From DATLBY01 sp035526665 (GTDB taxonomy: Bacteria > Acidobacteriota > Terriglobia > Bryobacterales > Bryobacteraceae), in the NCBI GenBank assembly GCA_035526665.1, contig DATLBY010000308.1:1-8461 (forward strand): a DNA stretch of 8,461 nucleotides, read 5' to 3'. Position numbers and translations under genes: made by a program. The notes under the pieces are model-generated. The model saw nothing but the letters and a program-made list of their open reading frames with translations. It did not search any database and was not told the origin of the DNA. This document shows positions 6,471-8,461 of this stretch, in pieces (the first letter of the stretch is position 1; each line of letters begins with the position of its first letter).

Positions 6471-7976
6471 TCAGCCCAGCGCGCGGCCTAAAGCCCGATG
6501 CAGCAGGTTGTCGGTAATCTTCTGCACCCGGGCATCCGGCCCGTGCGGCCGGACGCCATGTGACCAGGGCAGCATGTGGCCTGGGGGCGAAGAGAGCCCC
6601 TGCGCCCACCAGATAGTGGACGCGTTGAATACGAAGTTCTTCTTTGGTCCGGGATATACCGTTGCCGTCCATCGCACGGGACGCACTCCGCCGCTCAGTG
6701 CAACCCCCTCCGCGACAATTTCGAGACCGGGAATATTTGCGGGGTCGCCGTGGAACTCCCACCCAACCAGGCCCGGTATTCGGTCCCCCTTTTTCATTCC
6801 GGTTCCTGTGAACATCCAATTCTCCGGCCGGGTCACAATCCAATCGTCGCCGCCGTTAAATGGAAAAGGACTGCGAGCGCCCATCAGGAGCGCCTCGTCC
6901 GGTCCGGTGATGGGAAACGGATACTTGTAGAACTCCTTCTTCTCGATTTCGGTAGCGCCTCCGTAGCGGCCGCGGCGGCTGATGACGCGATTCGGCCGGT
7001 CCGAACGGCTCGGCTCGAAGGGCGATATGCCGCAGACCGAGTTCCCGCCAAGGTACAGTTCGGTAACCCCGGCTTTTACGGCCGCCAGCGCCGCGTCGTA
7101 TTGCCGCTGATCCCAGTACTCGTCATGACCAATGCTGAGGAAGACCTTCGATCGCAGGATTTGCGCCGGCTCGATCATGTCCGAATTGGAGCAATAAGTA
7201 ACGTCGTAACCGCGGCTTTCCAACCAGTAGCACAGCGGGAATTCCCAAAGGAGAAACTCACCAGATCCGATCGACAGGGGATGATCGAAAATCTGGGCGT
7301 ACTTCGCATAGGGGCGGTCGAAGCTGCCTGCCACGTCCGGAGCCCATGGATGCCGCGGGTCGGTGTACATCGAGTAGTCGTCGGGCCAGCGGTTGTAGGA
7401 CTGCCATGTGTTGTCGCTGCACTGAAACAGGATGTCGGCGCGCCGGCGGTCGCGCACGATGAATACAATGTAACTCTGCCAGGCGTGCGAGTTAGTGCTC
7501 TCGGCAATCCGCGCCAGACGCCCCAGATAAACGCCGCTGGGCCAGTCCGCCGGGATTCGGACTTCCGTGCTGGGCTCCCAGCGGCACTCACGCAGGCGGC
7601 GCGGTTGAATGTCGGGATCGGGCTGAGTCTTACCTTGGAACGGGCCGAGCATTGCGACGCGCCGGGCGCCGCGTCCGCCATAGTAGCCCATGCGGAAGAC
7701 TTCGATCTCGAACTGCCCTGGCGGGTTGGTGCTGACCATGATCTGCAGGGTCTGGCCCGCCTCAATACTCTGATGCGAGCAGTATCCTTCAATCAGCCGC
7801 GTGCGGAATTGATTGCGTCCGTCCAGCTTGACATTGGTCAATTGCCAGTCGGATCCTTCTTTCCGATTTTCTTTGTCGATCAGGTCCGACGCGGCGGGCG
7901 GGCGCATCGCTGCTCCCAGGGGCGCCGCCAGAGCGGTCTGTAACAGGCTTCTTCGACTAGGCTGCGTTCCGTCCAT
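6471..7976 (-). CDS. Tat-exported N,N-dimethylformamidase large-subunit-like hydrolase
   Basis: The product is 501 residues. Residues 1-25 (PSRRSLLQTALAAPLGAA) match a twin-arginine signal, so the enzyme is probably exported folded to the periplasm. Residues about 70-175 form a beta sandwich with the family stretch FEIEVFRMGYYGGRGARRVA. Residues about 178-500 match the dimethylformamidase beta-subunit C-terminal domain: NTWQSYNRW (189-197), RPYAKY (221-226), SIGHDEYWD (281-289) and GGNSVCG (310-316). The characterised Paracoccus enzyme uses a mononuclear iron held by two Tyr and one Glu. Here Glu286 of HDEYW is the likely carboxylate ligand, and Tyr194 and Tyr223/226 are candidates for the Tyr ligands. 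No small-subunit gene is adjacent, and the protein is some 200-250 residues shorter than the known large subunit on the N-terminal side. The true substrate is unknown; amide or C-N hydrolysis is inferred. The Shine-Dalgarno AAGGA lies 12 bases upstream within a hairpin. Confidence 0.85.
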   Translation of the reverse strand: MDGTQPSRRSLLQTALAAPLGAAMRPPAASDLIDKENRKEGSDWQLTNVKLDGRNQFRTRLIEGYCSHQSIEAGQTLQIMVSTNPPGQFEIEVFRMGYYGGRGARRVAMLGPFQGKTQPDPDIQPRRLRECRWEPSTEVRIPADWPSGVYLGRLARIAESTNSHAWQSYIVFIVRDRRRADILFQCSDNTWQSYNRWPDDYSMYTDPRHPWAPDVAGSFDRPYAKYAQIFDHPLSIGSGEFLLWEFPLCYWLESRGYDVTYCSNSDMIEPAQILRSKVFLSIGHDEYWDQRQYDAALAAVKAGVTELYLGGNSVCGISPFEPSRSDRPNRVISRRGRYGGATEIEKKEFYKYPFPITGPDEALLMGARSPFPFNGGDDWIVTRPENWMFTGTGMKKGDRIPGLVGWEFHGDPANIPGLEIVAEGVALSGGVRPVRWTATVYPGPKKNFVFNASTIWWAQGLSSPPGHMLPWSHGVRPHGPDARVQKITDNLLHRALGRALG

Positions 7977-7983
7977 GATAATG

Positions 7984-8002
7984 GCCGATCCTTTCTATCG
8001 GC
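7984..8002 (-). promoter_or_regulatory. Leader hairpin presenting the Shine-Dalgarno of the dimethylformamidase-like gene in its loop
   Basis: GCCGAT and ATCGGC form a perfect 6-bp stem around a 7-base loop AGAAAGG that holds most of the ribosome-binding sequence, ending 7 bases before the ATG. Folding brings the site nearer the start codon, since the linear spacing of 12 bases is long. Read on the plus strand, the same hairpin is followed by TTTT and could act as a weak terminator. Confidence 0.4.
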
Positions 8003-8011
8003 TTTTCAAGA

Positions 8012-8037
8012 ATTATCCAAATACCGCCGCATGTCAA
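8012..8037 (-). promoter_or_regulatory. Candidate promoter for the dimethylformamidase-like gene
   Basis: A perfect TTGACA on the minus strand (8037-8032) precedes GATAAT (8017-8012, five of six positions) with only 14 bases between them. The spacing is short for sigma-70, so the promoter may be weak, may need an activator that twists the spacer, or may use a different -10. The -35 overlaps the stop codon of the upstream 43-codon ORF. Confidence 0.35.
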
Positions 8038-8165
8038 TACAAGAAGAAGGCTGCAACCGAGGGTAGGGTCGGGGCGTTCACGAATCTATTCGCAGGGAAA
8101 CTGGAACAACGCGACGAACCACCCGGAGGGCCCCGGTTGAACTTTTCTGTTTTCGCACCAAGCAT
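8034..8165 (-). CDS. Possible 43-residue small ORF downstream of the thioredoxin-like gene
   Basis: An ATG seven bases after AGAAGGAG, an excellent Shine-Dalgarno, lies 22 bases after the stop of the thioredoxin-like gene on the same strand. The frame runs 43 codons (MLGAKTEKFNRGPPGGSS at the start, AAFFLY at the end). It has no membrane segment and no known motif, and its Pro/Ser/Arg-rich middle is not typical of a folded protein. It could be a genuine small protein, or the start of a decayed downstream gene that kept its ribosome site. Confidence 0.3.
   Translation of the reverse strand: MLGAKTEKFNRGPPGGSSRCSSFPANRFVNAPTLPSVAAFFLY
8081..8092. repeat. Palindrome CGAAT-CT-ATTCG, copy 2 (possible operator)
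   Basis: Identical to the 12-mer at 2408-2419. It lies about 45 bases upstream of the TTGACA of the dimethylformamidase-like gene and inside the 43-codon ORF. A shared regulator site is possible; chance repetition of a 12-mer alone would not be surprising in this length. Confidence 0.25.
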
Positions 8166-8187
8166 AATCGCACTCCTTCTGCTTTCC

Positions 8188-8454
8188 TTACTTGGCTACG
8201 CCCAAGCCGGCCGCACGGAGCGCCGTTTCATTCGGTCCGGCGCCACTACAGCAACTCGCGAGCTGGCCATCAATGACAACGGCGGGAACCGTTTTCACTC
8301 CATATTGCTGTGCTTTCGCTGCAACTTCCGGCCTGTTCATATCCAGGACCTCCACATCGCAGGAGGGGCAAGCGATCTTTTGGACCAGTTGCACAGTGGG
8401 CTCGCACGCCGGGCACCCGGCGCTAAATACTTCGATCTTTCGTTGTTTGTTCAT
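8188..8454 (-). CDS. Small thioredoxin/glutaredoxin-like redox protein
   Basis: The product is 88 residues with the compact thioredoxin-like fold. It has a first strand IEVFSAG, an active-site CPAC (Cys14-Cys17) at the start of the first helix, a second strand CPSCDVEVLDMN, a helix EVAAKAQQYG, the cis-proline turn TVPAVVIDGQ (Pro57) and a last helix NETALRAAG. There are three cysteine pairs: CPAC (14, 17), CPSC (29, 32) and vicinal Cys68-Cys69. Proteins of this type act as cytoplasmic thiol-disulfide reductants or metal handlers. I recall them beside MerR-type regulators or mercury/arsenic genes, but that context lies outside this window. There is no signal peptide. The ATG is seven bases from the window edge, so its ribosome site cannot be judged and a longer start cannot be excluded, although the fold begins normally here. 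Confidence 0.88.
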   Translation of the reverse strand: MNKQRKIEVFSAGCPACEPTVQLVQKIACPSCDVEVLDMNRPEVAAKAQQYGVKTVPAVVIDGQLASCCSGAGPNETALRAAGLGVAK

Positions 8455-8461
8455 ATAGTTG

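Noticed and set aside
6576..7943. 455-codon plus-strand frame opposite the dimethylformamidase-like gene
   Set aside because: The minus strand encodes an unmistakable enzyme with conserved motifs; the plus-strand translation shows no fold or motif.
8117..8139. GC-rich imperfect palindrome around GGGCCC downstream of the thioredoxin-like gene
   Set aside because: The stem has mismatches and no T tract follows on either strand, so I cannot call it a terminator.
8137..8461. Plus-strand TTG frame beginning with a signal-peptide-like run (NFSVFAPSIIALLLLSLLGY) after GGAGGG
   Set aside because: The Leu-rich start is the complement of the purine-rich ribosome site and C-terminus of the minus-strand thioredoxin-like gene; the rest lies antisense to that clear gene and has no recognisable features.

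Overview
The window looks like chromosomal DNA of an Acidobacteriota bacterium, most likely near the Solibacter/Bryobacter group. This is inferred from gene content: a very long Oar-like TonB-dependent receptor with an N-terminal carboxypeptidase-regulatory-like domain, a small secreted protein opening with a GTWK motif and ending in a 'SKDGKTMTVTQKGTDADGK' type repeat, many signal peptides, and moderately high GC. No phage, transposon, CRISPR array, rRNA or tRNA is visible.

Left part (1-2321, minus strand): three tightly packed genes read leftwards. They encode a one-pass membrane protein (212 aa), a secreted protein (258 aa) and a second secreted protein that runs off the left edge (294 residues visible). 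The last two overlap by 4 bp (stop and GTG start share GTGA). They seem to share a CsgG/FlgO-like N-terminal layout. None has a function I can name. A 142-bp divergent region (2322-2463) separates this operon from a plus-strand gene for a small secreted beta-rich protein (157 aa, 2464-2937).

Middle (2938-6470, plus strand): a 362-bp gene-free stretch holds hairpins, a repeated ATCTGCTCC element and a near-consensus sigma-70 promoter (TTGACA-18-TATACT). That promoter drives the 1056-aa outer-membrane TonB-dependent receptor.

Right part (6471-8461, minus strand): a Tat-exported hydrolase with the N,N-dimethylformamidase large-subunit-like fold (501 aa) converges on the receptor gene with no base between the two stop codons (TGATCA). 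Its leader carries a hairpin whose loop holds the Shine-Dalgarno sequence. At the right edge lies an 88-aa thioredoxin-like redox protein with six cysteines, followed by a possible 43-codon ORF with a strong Shine-Dalgarno sequence.

A functional link between the receptor (uptake of large or complex ligands) and the periplasmic amidase-like hydrolase is possible from their adjacency but is not shown. The strongest candidates for undescribed biology are the three-gene secreted/membrane module on the left and the stand-alone, shortened, exported dimethylformamidase-like enzyme.
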